Shown here piece after piece: positions 15,944 to 24,444 of a DNA stretch of 64,000 bases (the stretch's first letter is position 1; each line of letters opens with the position of its first letter). The DNA is taken from NCBI RefSeq assembly GCF_900129865.1, contig NZ_FQXD01000012.1, forward strand, positions 1-64,000. The letters are read 5' to 3'. Under the pieces are notes generated by a model. That model did not search any database. It saw only the letters and a list, made by a program, of their open reading frames with translations, and was not told the DNA's origin. A program made the position numbers and the translations under genes. The DNA is from Virgibacillus chiguensis. Lineage in GTDB: Bacteria > Bacillota > Bacilli > Bacillales > Amphibacillaceae.

Positions 15944-16930
15944 ATGGATAATGTGTTTGATTACGAAGATATTCAATTAATTCCCGCAAAATGTATTGTA
16001 CGCAGCCGTTCAGAATGTGATACGAGCGTCACATTAGGCAAGCATACATTTAAATTACCTGTTGTACCTGCAAATATGCAGACAATTATTGATGAAAAAA
16101 TTGCGTTGATGTTAGCTGAAAATGGCTATTTTTATATTATGCACCGCTTTGAGCCAGAAAAACGTACCGATTTTATTAAAGATATGCATAAACGTGGACT
16201 CATTGCTTCCATTAGCGTTGGTGTGAAGGACGAAGAATATAATTTTGTAGAGCAGCTAGCAGCAGATAAACTGATCCCAGATTATATTACAATCGATATT
16301 GCACATGGACATTCGGAGTCTGTGATAAAAATGATTCAACATATTAAAAAACATGTACCTGAGAGCTTCTTGATTGCTGGAAACGTTGGTACTCCAGAAG
16401 CTGTTCGTGAATTGGAAAATGCGGGCGCGGATGCTACGAAGGTTGGAATTGGACCAGGGAAAGTATGTATTACGAAAATTAAAACAGGCTTTGGCACTGG
16501 TGGCTGGCAATTAGCAGCGCTTCGCTGGTGTTCAAGAGCTGCAAGCAAGCCGATTATTGCTGACGGTGGTATTCGTACGCATGGAGATATTGCTAAATCG
16601 ATCCGCTTTGGTGCAACGATGGTGATGATTGGTTCGCTTTTTGCTGGTCATGAAGAGTCTCCAGGGGAAACCATTGAAAAAGATGGCAAGGTTTTAAAAG
16701 AATATTTCGGTTCTGCTTCCGAGTTCCAAAAAGGCGAGAAGAAGAACGTCGAAGGAAAGAAAATGCTTGTAGAGCATAAAGGTTCCTTAAAAGATACACT
16801 GCAAGAGATGGAGCAAGACTTACAATCCTCCATTTCCTATGCAGGTGGTAAAAAGCTAGAAGCCATCCGTACCGTCGATTATGTAGTTGTGAAAAACTCC
16901 ATCTTTAATGGTGATAAGATTATATACTAA
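15944..16930 (+). CDS. guaC: GMP reductase
   Basis: NADPH-dependent conversion of GMP to IMP in purine salvage. 328 residues, (beta/alpha)8 IMPDH/GMPR fold. Start chosen at ATG 15944 ([14 protein letters not shown]), seven bases after AGAGGTG; the earlier in-frame GTG at 15935 lies inside that ribosome binding site. The catalytic loop [15 protein letters not shown] carries the active cysteine, and [19 protein letters not shown] the phosphate-binding site. The protein has the C-terminal [24 protein letters not shown] typical of the Firmicute GuaC. Monocistronic, with its own terminator. Confidence 0.97.
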   Translation: MDNVFDYEDIQLIPAKCIVRSRSECDTSVTLGKHTFKLPVVPANMQTIIDEKIALMLAENGYFYIMHRFEPEKRTDFIKDMHKRGLIASISVGVKDEEYNFVEQLAADKLIPDYITIDIAHGHSESVIKMIQHIKKHVPESFLIAGNVGTPEAVRELENAGADATKVGIGPGKVCITKIKTGFGTGGWQLAALRWCSRAASKPIIADGGIRTHGDIAKSIRFGATMVMIGSLFAGHEESPGETIEKDGKVLKEYFGSASEFQKGEKKNVEGKKMLVEHKGSLKDTLQEMEQDLQSSISYAGGKKLEAIRTVDYVVVKNSIFNGDKIIY

Positions 16931-16946
16931 ATGAAACTTTACCTTA

Positions 16947-16996
16947 TAAAAACGAAGGCTACCCCCATCAAGAATGGTATGAAGCCTTCGTTTTTA
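16947..16996 (+). terminator. Rho-independent terminator of guaC
   Basis: AAAACGAAGGCT pairs with AGCCTTCGTTTT around a 22-base loop, ending in TTTTTAT. Confidence 0.9.
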
Positions 16997-17257
16997 TATT
17001 TCTAAATTGCAAAATTATATATTCCCTCTATATTTCTCCTATAGCGCAAGAACAAATTATTCGTTGCGGTTTTCTTCCAAAATACTTTCTTTTAATTCAA
17101 AAAGCAATAATTCTCTAGAACCCTTCATACAGCATACAGCTTTGTTAACATAATTTTCTACAACGAAGTTCTATAGCAGTTCCCCATTAATAATGGTATA
17201 CTATTCTTACATTTAAAGGAATTGATACTACTCGGTATCTTGAAGGAATGGAACAAC

Positions 17258-17842
17258 ATGACAGATTTAGAAAGCTTTATAGTTCATTATGGATACATCG
17301 GAATGTTTATTGTTCTTATATTAGGGATTGTAGGGATGCCTTTTCCAGATGAAGTATTACTTACATATGTTGGCTATCACGTATCTTTAGGAAATATGTC
17401 ACTCAATCTAGCTATATTCATTGCCATCTTGGGTTCAATAAGCGGGATCTCAATAAGCTATTTATTGGGGCAGTGGTTAGGTGTCCCATTTATAAAACGT
17501 TTTGGTCCTAAATTACGCATAAAAGAAAAACAGATAGACTGGGTTCGGAACCATTTTAATAAGTATGGGGCGACATTTCTCATTTTTGGTTATTTCATCC
17601 CCGGAATTAGACATGTCACTGCTTATGTAGCAGGATTTAGCAAATATCATTATTTTCGTTTTGCTATTTTCGCTTATATAGGCGCTATTTTTTGGGCATC
17701 CACATTTATTATTTTGGGGAATATTTTAGGTGATCAATGGGAATATATTACAACCTTTTTCTCGCAAGCATCAAAAATAATGTGGTTAATCATTCTTACT
17801 GGCGTCTTAATTATCATTCTGAGAAAAATTAAACGAAATTAA
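17258..17842 (+). CDS. DedA-family membrane protein
   Basis: 194 residues from ATG 17258, which has AAGGA twelve bases upstream; an earlier in-frame start at 17222 lacks one. Polytopic membrane protein of the DedA/SNARE-associated (VTT) family: GMPFPDEVLLTYVGY, an ISGISISYLLGQWLG segment and the conserved FGYFIPGIRHVTAYVAGFSK containing the family FxRxxPGxR-like motif. Known: DedA proteins support membrane-potential homeostasis and some flip phospholipids such as undecaprenyl phosphate or PE. It lies convergent to psd, three bases apart, so a role tied to PE is plausible. Confidence 0.85.
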   Translation: MTDLESFIVHYGYIGMFIVLILGIVGMPFPDEVLLTYVGYHVSLGNMSLNLAIFIAILGSISGISISYLLGQWLGVPFIKRFGPKLRIKEKQIDWVRNHFNKYGATFLIFGYFIPGIRHVTAYVAGFSKYHYFRFAIFAYIGAIFWASTFIILGNILGDQWEYITTFFSQASKIMWLIILTGVLIIILRKIKRN

Positions 17843-17844
17843 AA

Positions 17845-18693
17845 TCAAGCATTGGAAAAAACACCGACGCTCTTTCCAAACAAAATATCATTGTTTCCTG
17901 CTATATCTGGTGAAAATTGAAAAGTTGCTCTTTCGATAAATAATACAACTGTAGAACCAAATGAAAAATAAGCCAGTTCTTCACCACGCCCTAATTTATC
18001 CGAACGAGCAGTAAGATGGACACTATTGACATTTAAGGCGCCTACTTTCACAACAGCAATATTTCCTAATTCACTTTGGATTTCTGTTATTCTACGATAA
18101 TTAGTTGATAGAGGGCTATTCCCATATTTTAAACCAAGAGAATTAACAGGATAAGATTTTTCGCCAAGCACCCAACTTTCTTTGATTATCCCATCTACAG
18201 GACTATGTATTCTATGATAATGACGCGGTGATAAGTACAAAATAATATATTTTCCATTTCGATATACATTCGCCTTTTCTTTACTACCTAGCATCTCTTC
18301 TAACCTAATTTGTTTGTTTTTTATTGGGTATTTTTCAACATCCTGAACAAATCCAAAATCGCTTATCACGCCATCTACTGGGCTAACCAAACAATTAGGC
18401 TGTGATTCTATAGACCTGCAACCGAATTTTAATTTTCTAGTAAAGAGTTGGTGTAAGCTTTGATATTCTGACAACGATTTTTCCATTTCTTCTTGGTTAA
18501 TACGGTATACTTTCGCAAAGATTGGGACAAGCATGCGACTCCAAGTAGAACTTGTAAAACGAACGAGCAATTGAGATACATAATTATTTCCGGTTAATTC
18601 AACAAATAATTTCAACCAAGCTTTTAACAAATTATCACTCCTATATATGAACTTACAGAATGAAACTATAATCGAGGGTTTGCTTTCGCTCAC
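17845..18693 (-). CDS. psd: Phosphatidylserine decarboxylase proenzyme
   Basis: Converts phosphatidylserine to phosphatidylethanolamine at the membrane, using a pyruvoyl group made by self-cleavage. 282 residues. The cleavage site is visible as FGST (in YFSFGSTVVLF) near residue 250; upstream the SPVDGVI at about 102, SPRHYHRIHSP (histidine of the active site) and the GALNV region are family features. Pairs functionally with pssA, which is divergent at 19100. An ATG at 18693 gives the usual length. Convergent with dedA. Confidence 0.95.
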   Translation of the reverse strand: MSESKPSIIVSFCKFIYRSDNLLKAWLKLFVELTGNNYVSQLLVRFTSSTWSRMLVPIFAKVYRINQEEMEKSLSEYQSLHQLFTRKLKFGCRSIESQPNCLVSPVDGVISDFGFVQDVEKYPIKNKQIRLEEMLGSKEKANVYRNGKYIILYLSPRHYHRIHSPVDGIIKESWVLGEKSYPVNSLGLKYGNSPLSTNYRRITEIQSELGNIAVVKVGALNVNSVHLTARSDKLGRGEELAYFSFGSTVVLFIERATFQFSPDIAGNNDILFGKSVGVFSNA

Positions 18694-19099
18694 TCTATAA
18701 ACGAACTATTATATCGTTGCTTCCTTGCTATTAATTTTATAATTATTCTTGTATAAAATAAAGATTTATACGTTTTCCAACAATTGCTGTTTACCATTTA
18801 GTCTATTTTAGCAGTAAAATAAGTAAGAATGGTGAAATAGATTAATAATATGTAAAGTGCTTTTTTAATTAAGCAAGACTTGTTCAGCTTGCATCTCAAA
18901 TTCTTGAAACAATTCATACAGCACCTTATATCGGAGTAAACCTAAAAATTTTATCTCGATAGCAGAAAAGATTTAACATCTCTCGAGGAAGTTCATTAAT
19001 TCACATAATGTGATATTACTACATTCACATTTTATAAAGTCATCTAAACTTATATGTAGATAAATGTAACATTACAAGTAATAAAATCAGGAGGAAATA
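18694..19099. other. Intergenic region between divergent psd and pssA
   Basis: About 400 AT-rich bases with the two divergent promoters. I see no clear operator palindrome, ncRNA or reading frame. Confidence 0.5.
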
Positions 19100-19786
19100 A
19101 TGAATTTTAAAAAACAAATACCTAACCTTTTTACATTGGGAAACTTATACTGTGGCTACTTATCCATCGGTTATACGGCATCTAATCACTATAAAAACGC
19201 AGCTATTTTTATTCTTATCGGAATGTTACTTGATAGTATAGATGGAAGAATAGCCAGATTATTACATGTTGAAAGCCCTTTGGGAAAGGAGTTAGATTCT
19301 TTAGCTGACATCATTACTTTTGGTGTCGCACCAAGCTTTTTAATGTACTATACAATGTTGTTTGATCTTGGGTGGATTGGTCTAGCAATATCAGGACTAT
19401 TTCCTTTGTTTGGGGCTTATCGATTAGCTAGATATAATATTACGGCAAAAGAAGAATCATTATATCATTTTACTGGAATACCCATTACTATAGCGGGGGG
19501 AATTCTAGCTACCCTCATTTTATTTAGAGAAGACATTCCGAGTACATTTACTATGGTTATTTTTATTTTGCTTTGTTTTTTAATGGTTAGTACCATACAA
19601 ATACCGAGCCTAAAAAAAGTACGCTTGCCAAGAAACGAAACCATTGTCACTATTCTTATAGGAATGATGTTATTTATGAATCATGCTAGATCTTGGAGAG
19701 TATTTACTTCTCTTCTTTATATAGTTATCCCGCTATACCTTATTTATATGACGTATCGTTTTATCAAAATAAAAGCAAGTAGATAA
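19100..19786 (+). CDS. pssA: CDP-diacylglycerol--serine O-phosphatidyltransferase
   Basis: Makes phosphatidylserine from CDP-diacylglycerol and serine; the next step is Psd, encoded divergently. 228 residues, integral membrane. The CDP-alcohol phosphotransferase signature DGxxARxxxxxxxxGxxxDxxxD is complete: DGRIARLL, then G, ELDSLAD at about 50-72. N-terminal IPNLFTLGNLYCGYLSIGY is the family start; six or so hydrophobic segments follow. AGGAGG precedes the ATG at 19100. Confidence 0.95.
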   Translation: MNFKKQIPNLFTLGNLYCGYLSIGYTASNHYKNAAIFILIGMLLDSIDGRIARLLHVESPLGKELDSLADIITFGVAPSFLMYYTMLFDLGWIGLAISGLFPLFGAYRLARYNITAKEESLYHFTGIPITIAGGILATLILFREDIPSTFTMVIFILLCFLMVSTIQIPSLKKVRLPRNETIVTILIGMMLFMNHARSWRVFTSLLYIVIPLYLIYMTYRFIKIKASR

Positions 19787-20098
19787 ATAGCTTGTTGGTA
19801 AAACATAGAGCGGAACATCTATCAGTGAGAATCCTTTCTCCACGGAATAGAGTAGCCCTTGAAAATTACCCGAAACCAATTTTTATCGCTCTGACAGTAC
19901 GGAGGAACGACCTAAAACCTCCTAAATTTGTAATCAGGACTGTGCCTAGTACGTTTTCCAGCTCGTCGTAACGCCAAGGGTTACAAAATCTTAGATACGA
20001 GATATATTTTAGACCATCTTCTTTTTCAAAGCAGATCGATAGAACTTTCTGTCAATTACCTATATAATAGGGAAAATACGAAAAAGGAGGGTTCCTAG
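19787..20098. other. Intergenic region upstream of metA
   Basis: About 310 bases. I looked for the S-box (SAM riboswitch) found before many Bacillales methionine genes and for a T-box; neither conserved core (GAGGGA..GGCCC or GGTGGTACCGCG-like) is visible. No gene seen. Confidence 0.45.
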
Positions 20099-21007
20099 TT
20101 GCCGATTACAATTCCTAAGCAATTGCCAGCACACGCTACTTTGGAAAAAGAAAATATTTTCATTATGGATACGGTACGAGCAACGACACAAGATATTCGA
20201 CCGTTAAATATTGTGATCGTTAATTTAATGCCGGAAAAAGAGCGCACGGAAACACAGCTTCTCCGGCTATTAGGGAATTCTCCCTTGCAAGTGCTAGTGA
20301 CATTTCTGCATACAGCAACACACGATTCAAAAACCGTCAGTAAATCACATCTGAACCAATTTTATCAAACGTTTCATTCCATTAAGCATAAACGGTTTGA
20401 CGGAATGATTATTACCGGTGCACCTGTGGAAATGCTCGCTTTTGAAGAGGTGAATTATTGGGAAGAGTTGAAAATGATTATGGAATGGTCGAAAACCCAT
20501 GTAACTTCTGTATTACATATTTGCTGGGCAGCTCAGGCAGCACTATATTACCACTATGGAATAGGAAAATATGCGCTCCCAGCCAAATGCACAGGAGTGT
20601 TTTCTCATACGATTTCACATTCTACCGTCGAGCTTATTCGTGGGTTCGATGATGAATTTCTAGCGCCACATTCCCGTTATACGGGAACATCACTAGCAGA
20701 CGTTCAAGCTGATAGTCGTTTAATGGTACTCGCTGCAACGACGGACGACGATCCGTTTATTATGATTTCCAAAGACGAGAAGCACATTATGCTTACAGGG
20801 CATTTTGAATATGAGTTTGATACCCTTGCAGAAGAGTACGATCGAGATAGAAAAAAGGGGCTTAACCCAGCAATACCGAAAAATTATTTTCCTGATAATA
20901 ACCCTAAAAAGACGCCACTCCATCGTTGGCGCTCCCATGCACACCTGCTATTCTCTAACTGGTTAAATTATTATGTCTATCAGGAAACACCATACGAATG
21001 GAAATAG
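20099..21007 (+). CDS. metA: Homoserine O-acetyltransferase (MetA)
   Basis: First committed step of methionine synthesis. 302 residues, starting at TTG 20099 nine bases after AAGGAGGG. Family features: [23 protein letters not shown], the acyl-specificity segment [17 protein letters not shown], catalytic Cys in [15 protein letters not shown] near residue 142, and [17 protein letters not shown] with the catalytic Glu. At the position where E. coli MetA has Gly (TGAPLG) this protein has Glu (TGAPVE), the residue linked to acetyl-CoA rather than succinyl-CoA use. Monocistronic with a terminator at 21109. Confidence 0.95.
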   Translation: MPITIPKQLPAHATLEKENIFIMDTVRATTQDIRPLNIVIVNLMPEKERTETQLLRLLGNSPLQVLVTFLHTATHDSKTVSKSHLNQFYQTFHSIKHKRFDGMIITGAPVEMLAFEEVNYWEELKMIMEWSKTHVTSVLHICWAAQAALYYHYGIGKYALPAKCTGVFSHTISHSTVELIRGFDDEFLAPHSRYTGTSLADVQADSRLMVLAATTDDDPFIMISKDEKHIMLTGHFEYEFDTLAEEYDRDRKKGLNPAIPKNYFPDNNPKKTPLHRWRSHAHLLFSNWLNYYVYQETPYEWK

Positions 21008-21108
21008 TTGATTTGCTAAGCATCAATTTTAGCTTCTGTTGAGGAAAATTGAAACGCCATTAAAACTGTATCTCTGCTAGCATTAAGCTTTATCGCTTAT
21101 GAAATAAA

Positions 21109-21150
21109 TGCGCAAGCCCTTTAGCATGTAGTCTGTGGGCTTGCGTTTTT
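21109..21150 (+). terminator. Rho-independent terminator of metA
   Basis: TGCGCAAGCCC pairs with GGGCTTGCG and is followed by TTTTTATT. Confidence 0.85.
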
Positions 21151-21183
21151 ATTATAAATGGGAGGGGATTACATTTGCAGAAG

Positions 21184-21537
21184 CTAATAGCCATAATAAG
21201 GAGGATAAGCTCCATAGCCTTGATAATATGGAGGGGCGAAAGCATTTACTAACGATCCAGCTAATAAACCACCCGCTAATCCTCCAACAAAGGGAGCTAC
21301 TCCAAAACCAAATCCAGGAAAGAATCCAGGGCCGCCAAATCCGAAGCCTGGTCCAAAGAATGGCCTAGGCCCAAAAAATGGTCTAGGTCCAAAGAACGGT
21401 CTTCCAAAACCAATTGGACGACGCATCCAGTCTTGTTCTTCGTAATATGCAGGAGCAACTTCATATGTTGTTGGATATGTGAATTCAAGCTCTTGATGAT
21501 TACTTGTTTGAGCAGGATCATTCCATTCATAAATCAT
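21184..21537 (-). CDS. Gly/Phe/Pro/Tyr-rich low-complexity protein
   Basis: 117 residues from ATG 21537, which has GAGGGA upstream (an ATG five codons earlier lacks a ribosome binding site). Middle part has three tandem RPFFGP units followed by GFGFGGPGFFPGFGFG; then a Gly/Ala/Leu stretch VGGLAGGLLAGSL that could be a membrane or glycine-zipper segment; the tail is Tyr/Pro-rich (YYQGYGAYPPYYGY). N-terminal 45 residues are ordinary and acidic. I do not recognise a named family; composition resembles small spore-coat or envelope proteins of Bacillales. Function unknown. Confidence 0.65.
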   Translation of the reverse strand: MIYEWNDPAQTSNHQELEFTYPTTYEVAPAYYEEQDWMRRPIGFGRPFFGPRPFFGPRPFFGPGFGFGGPGFFPGFGFGVAPFVGGLAGGLLAGSLVNAFAPPYYQGYGAYPPYYGY

Positions 21538-21552
21538 TTCTACTTCCCTCAT

Positions 21553-21930
21553 TTCAATTTTTTTCTCTACGATAAGATATGAAAAAGATTGGGTGTTTGT
21601 GCGAGAAACTATTGTGTTTCAACAATCATAAAGTGAGGTTGATTTTATAGATTGAGGGACTTAGCTAGCAAAATCGGCTTTATCTGATATCTTTAACCAC
21701 TTGTTTTCATCTATATGATGACAACATAAACCTTCACAAGCACTTCAAATGTTAAAGATACAGTTCATTAAATGGTTGAATAAGGTTGAAACCTCTCGTG
21801 GAAATTCTTTGCATTAGAGCATACTTGAGATTTGATGGCATACACCAAATGCAACGTTTTTCTTACTTACTAAGCTATTCTCCGTAATGTTGCGTTTATT
21901 TCAGCGAAACGCGTTACCCTGGTTCGTTTC
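21553..21930. other. Intergenic stretch without recognisable gene
   Basis: About 380 bases upstream of the toxin-like gene. Nothing with a ribosome binding site on either strand. The minus strand at about 21700-21810 gives stop-interrupted peptide-like text that might be an old transposase scrap, but not enough to name. Confidence 0.4.
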
Positions 21931-21954
21931 CACATTAGGATTTTTTGAATAGTG

Positions 21955-21963
21955 TGATATAAT
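21955..21963 (+). promoter_or_regulatory. Extended -10 promoter of the toxin-like gene
   Basis: TGA-TATAAT at 21955-21963 is an extended -10 (TGnTATAAT). The -35 (TTAGGA, 17 bases upstream) is weak. It implies a leader of about 75 bases. Confidence 0.5.
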
Positions 21964-22044
21964 TAAATTTAGGTAGTTGTATATGCAGGGTGGTATGTGG
22001 CACTCACCTTCCGAAGTTATTTCTTTGGGAAAGGGGGTGATCAC

Positions 22045-22131
22045 ATGGTTATTACTACAGACCATTTGCTCGTAATTTGTGCATTCGGTACTTTAATTGT
22101 AGCGATAATCAACTCCAACACAAAAAAGTAA
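22045..22131 (+). CDS. Type I toxin-like mini-protein (TxpA/holin-like toxin family)
   Basis: 28 residues, start MVITTDHLLVICAFGT then LIVAIINSNTKK: a single hydrophobic helix with a dilysine end. The start codon is preceded by AAAGGGGGTGATC, an almost perfect complement of the 16S anti-Shine-Dalgarno tail. That over-long ribosome binding site, a tiny one-helix peptide beginning MV.TT..LL, and a stable hairpin straight after the stop are traits of the putative holin-like/TxpA-type toxins of Bacillales type I systems. Known members act at the membrane and are silenced by an antisense RNA. A convergent promoter 150 bases downstream supplies a candidate RNA. No flanking prophage genes. Confidence 0.65.
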   Translation: MVITTDHLLVICAFGTLIVAIINSNTKK

Positions 22132-22171
22132 TCCACCCTGCTCGCCCAAGTAGGAAGTAGATTACTTTTTT
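22122..22171. terminator. Bidirectional terminator at the toxin-like gene
   Basis: Perfect 12-bp stem AAAAAAGTAATC / GATTACTTTTTT with a 26-base loop. It overlaps the toxin stop codon and gives a T tract on both strands. Confidence 0.8.
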
Positions 22172-22214
22172 ACTTTATTGCGCCACCGCTGTCTTGCGGT
22201 ATAGCTACCTTCTA

Positions 22215-22254
22215 GACGTTAGTGTTAGTAACACTAACACTAGCGTCTTTTATT
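22215..22254 (+). terminator. Strong hairpin with T-rich tail
   Basis: GACGTTAGTGTTAG pairs with CTAACACTAGCGTC (one mismatch) and is followed by TTTTATTATT on the plus strand. It is a second stop for plus-strand transcripts leaving the toxin-like gene; no plus-strand gene ends here. Confidence 0.7.
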
Positions 22255-22274
22255 ATTATATGTTATATATATTT

Positions 22275-22303
22275 ATTATATACAACATGCATTTTGTATG
22301 CAA
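22275..22303 (-). promoter_or_regulatory. Convergent promoter facing the toxin-like gene
   Basis: On the minus strand: -35 TTGCAT (22298-22303), 17-base spacer, -10 TATAAT (22275-22280), near consensus. No minus-strand protein gene lies downstream before 22045. Confidence 0.6.
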
Positions 22304-22701
22304 TCAAAAACGTTTTGAAGCTTTTTTACACGTTATAATTCTTAGTGTTTTTTGGTTCACTTTTCCTCGTTTCATTCCTATTCATGAAACGTTCTATACG
22401 TTTTAACGCTTCATGGATTCTTTAAGTAGCAAACTCAGTAAGTTTAGTTATTTCACTATTAAATAGTATATTTAGCCTCGCCCTCTGCTCTTATGCTATA
22501 TTATTATGTAGTAATAAACGTCTGGTTGCGGTTATTTAGTTCGAGAGGGAAATGCCGCCCAGTGTTGGTACTACAAAGTAATAAAAACGCTCACAAACAA
22601 AGAAATTAGTTCTAATATACAGCACACAACAATCATTGAAGTGGTAGTCTTATTAGTACTTCAAATTCGAAATAAGGTAGAAACGAAAACGAGGGGATAT
22701 C

Positions 22702-23004
22702 ATGCTTAGAAGGAAGAAATGCATTTGCTGGAATTGCAATAAAAGTACACCATACAAAAGATTATGGTATCGTGGACTTGCAACTAGAACAGTAACATGT
22801 CCATACTGCCAAGCAGAAAACGACTTAAGTCTCAAGCAACTTTCACTCCAATTTGTCGTATTTTTCATTGGAATGATCTTTTTTCTCGTTGGTGGATTAT
22901 TTTTCAATTTTAAGAGCTTTTATTTCGCTATCGGAATTTTGTTATATGCAATAACCATGGCGCTTGAATTATATATTACCTATGAGCATCAAGCGAAAAG
23001 CTAA
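22702..23004 (+). CDS. CxxC-20-CxxC zinc-ribbon membrane protein (TIGR04104 type)
   Basis: 100 residues. Two cysteine pairs, C9-W-N-C12 and C33-P-Y-C36, are separated by exactly 20 residues, the hallmark of the cxxc_20_cxxc family, and should form a zinc ribbon. Two membrane helices follow at about 50-68 (LQFVVFFIGMIFFLVGGLFF) and 73-92 (FYFAIGILLYAITMALELYI). ATG 22702 has GAGGGG upstream. Function of the family is unknown. Stands alone, with a terminator directly after it. Confidence 0.8.
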   Translation: MLRRKKCICWNCNKSTPYKRLWYRGLATRTVTCPYCQAENDLSLKQLSLQFVVFFIGMIFFLVGGLFFNFKSFYFAIGILLYAITMALELYITYEHQAKS

Positions 23005-23037
23005 GGGGGGCGATTGATTTATCAGCTCCCCCTTAGC
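23000..23037. terminator. Terminator between convergent genes
   Basis: GCTAAGGGGG pairs with CCCCCTTAGC around a 16-base loop; it serves the zinc-ribbon gene on the plus strand (tail TCTCCTTTT) and may also serve the ATPase on the minus strand. Confidence 0.75.
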
Positions 23038-23057
23038 ATCTCCTTTTACCCTTTACA

Positions 23058-23828
23058 TTAATCAAACAAGTGGTGGAGCATGCGCTGTTTATTTTCAAAA
23101 AACTGTGCCATCACCTTGTAATGACTCGTTTGCTCCAACTCTGTTTCCTGCATACCATCTTCCGTTAGCTCCAAAATACTCGCACTCGGATAAGCCATCA
23201 ATATCGGTGAATGCGTAGAAATAACAAATTGCGAGCCTTCCGCCACAAGATCATGAATTCGTCGTAACATCGACAACTGCCGTAACGGCGACAACGCCGA
23301 TTCAGGCTCATCTAAAATATACAACCCATTCCCTTGAAAACGGTGCATAAACGTCGCAAAAAAAGCCTCCCCATGAGATTGCTCATGCAAAGACGTTCCA
23401 CCAAAGGAATCAATAATCCTCGGTCCTCCTGATGCAAATTCATCTAATTCTTCTATGTTAGTAGCTACATTATAAAATGACTCTGCCCGAAAGAAAAAGT
23501 AATCTTGCGGCTGATACACTCCCCGCGCAATCCGAATATATTGATCCAATGACGAATGAGAATCATAGCTAGAAAAATTGAAATTCTTCGATCCGCCTTC
23601 AGGGTTAAACCCTAACGCAATCGCAATTGCTTCCAATAAAGTGGATTTTCCCAATCCATTTTCACCAATAATATATGTCACATTTGGATGAAAATAAATC
23701 CCAGGAAAATCCTTTATCACTGGCAAATGAAATGGAAACTCATCAGCATTTGCAGGTATTCGATCTTCTTTTAAGTGAACGGTTTTTAAAAATGCTGTAT
23801 CTGACGTTAGTTTTGGCACACCTATCAC
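23058..23828 (-). CDS. AAA/ABC-type ATPase (COG3910-like)
   Basis: 256-residue soluble ATPase. Walker A IGENGLGKST at about 54-63, an ABC-like signature SHGEAF near 150, Walker B LYILDEPES near 168-176, and an H-loop ISTHSPILM near 203. Together these make an SMC/ABC-type nucleotide-binding unit without a coiled-coil insert or transmembrane partner. Such stand-alone ATPases are common in Bacillales and their role is unknown; some relatives act in defence or DNA repair, but nothing in the neighbourhood points there. Start ATG 23828 has AGGTG upstream. Confidence 0.82.
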   Translation of the reverse strand: MIGVPKLTSDTAFLKTVHLKEDRIPANADEFPFHLPVIKDFPGIYFHPNVTYIIGENGLGKSTLLEAIAIALGFNPEGGSKNFNFSSYDSHSSLDQYIRIARGVYQPQDYFFFRAESFYNVATNIEELDEFASGGPRIIDSFGGTSLHEQSHGEAFFATFMHRFQGNGLYILDEPESALSPLRQLSMLRRIHDLVAEGSQFVISTHSPILMAYPSASILELTEDGMQETELEQTSHYKVMAQFFENKQRMLHHLFD

Positions 23829-23952
23829 CTCAAATATAAATGTTGCTTTTATTTTAGCATGAAGCTATGGTTTGGGATAGATGTACAATAAGCAGGATAA
23901 TTTTCGGGCTAGGATAAGGACGTTTCAGTCCGTGACGGGTGACTTTTACACG

Positions 23953-24414
23953 TACATGAGCGAGTTTCTCGCCGGGACGAGCGCGGGTTTCGCGTACATG
24001 AGCGGATTTCTCTCCGAGACGAGCGCGGGTTTCGCGCACATGAGCGGATTTCTCGCCGAGTCGAGCGCTTTTTACACGTACATGAGCGAGTTTCTCTCCG
24101 GGACGAGCGCTTTTTTCGCGTACATGAGCGAGTTTCTCTCCGGGACGAGCGCGGGTTTCGCGTACATGAGCGGATTTCTCGCCGGGACGAGCGCGGGTTT
24201 CGCGTACATGAGCGGATTTCTCGCCGGGACGAGCGCGGGTTTCGCGTGCATGAGCGGATTTCTACCCGGGACGAGCGCTTTTTTCGCGTACATGAGCGGA
24301 TTTCTACCCGAGACGAGCGAGGTTTTCGCGTACATGAGCATATTTCTCGCCGGGACGAGCGCGGTTTTCACGTACATGAGCGGATTTCTACCCGGGACGA
24401 GCGAGTTGCTCGCA
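23953..24414. repeat. Tandem array of eleven 42-bp repeats
   Basis: Units begin at 23953, 23995, 24037, 24079, 24121, 24163, 24205, 24247, 24289, 24331 and 24373 with exact 42-base period. Consensus opens TACATGAGCGGATTTCTC, then GCCGGGACGAGCGCGGGTTTCGCG in pieces; units vary at a few set places (CTCGCC/CTCTCC/CTACCC; GCGGGTTTC/GCTTTTTTC). It is much GC-richer than its flanks. Because 42 is a multiple of three and the unit lacks stops, several frames on both strands are open; none has a ribosome binding site at its start. It fills the gap between the ATPase and the carboxypeptidase gene. Confidence 0.9.
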
Positions 24415-24444
24415 ATGGCGGGCGACTTTTATAATTTATACCTT

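Larger units (their letters stand above)
22120..22268 (-). ncRNA. Candidate antisense RNA antitoxin (RatA-like)
   Basis: Inferred transcript: a minus-strand promoter (22275-22303) would start near 22268 and end at the bidirectional hairpin 22122-22171, overlapping the 3' end of the toxin-like mRNA by several tens of bases. This is the arrangement of txpA/ratA. The RNA itself cannot be seen in DNA sequence, and a further hairpin (22215-22252) would lie in its 5' half. Confidence 0.45.

Noticed and set aside
19787-20098. S-box riboswitch before metA
   Set aside because: Searched by eye for the conserved GAGGGA and GGCCC-type core; not found.
22194-22406. 70-codon plus-strand frame after the toxin-like gene
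   Set aside because: Begins before and runs through a strong terminator hairpin, has no ribosome binding site and reads as AT-rich noise.
23953-24414. CRISPR array
   Set aside because: The repeat units are contiguous without unique spacers, so it is a plain tandem repeat.
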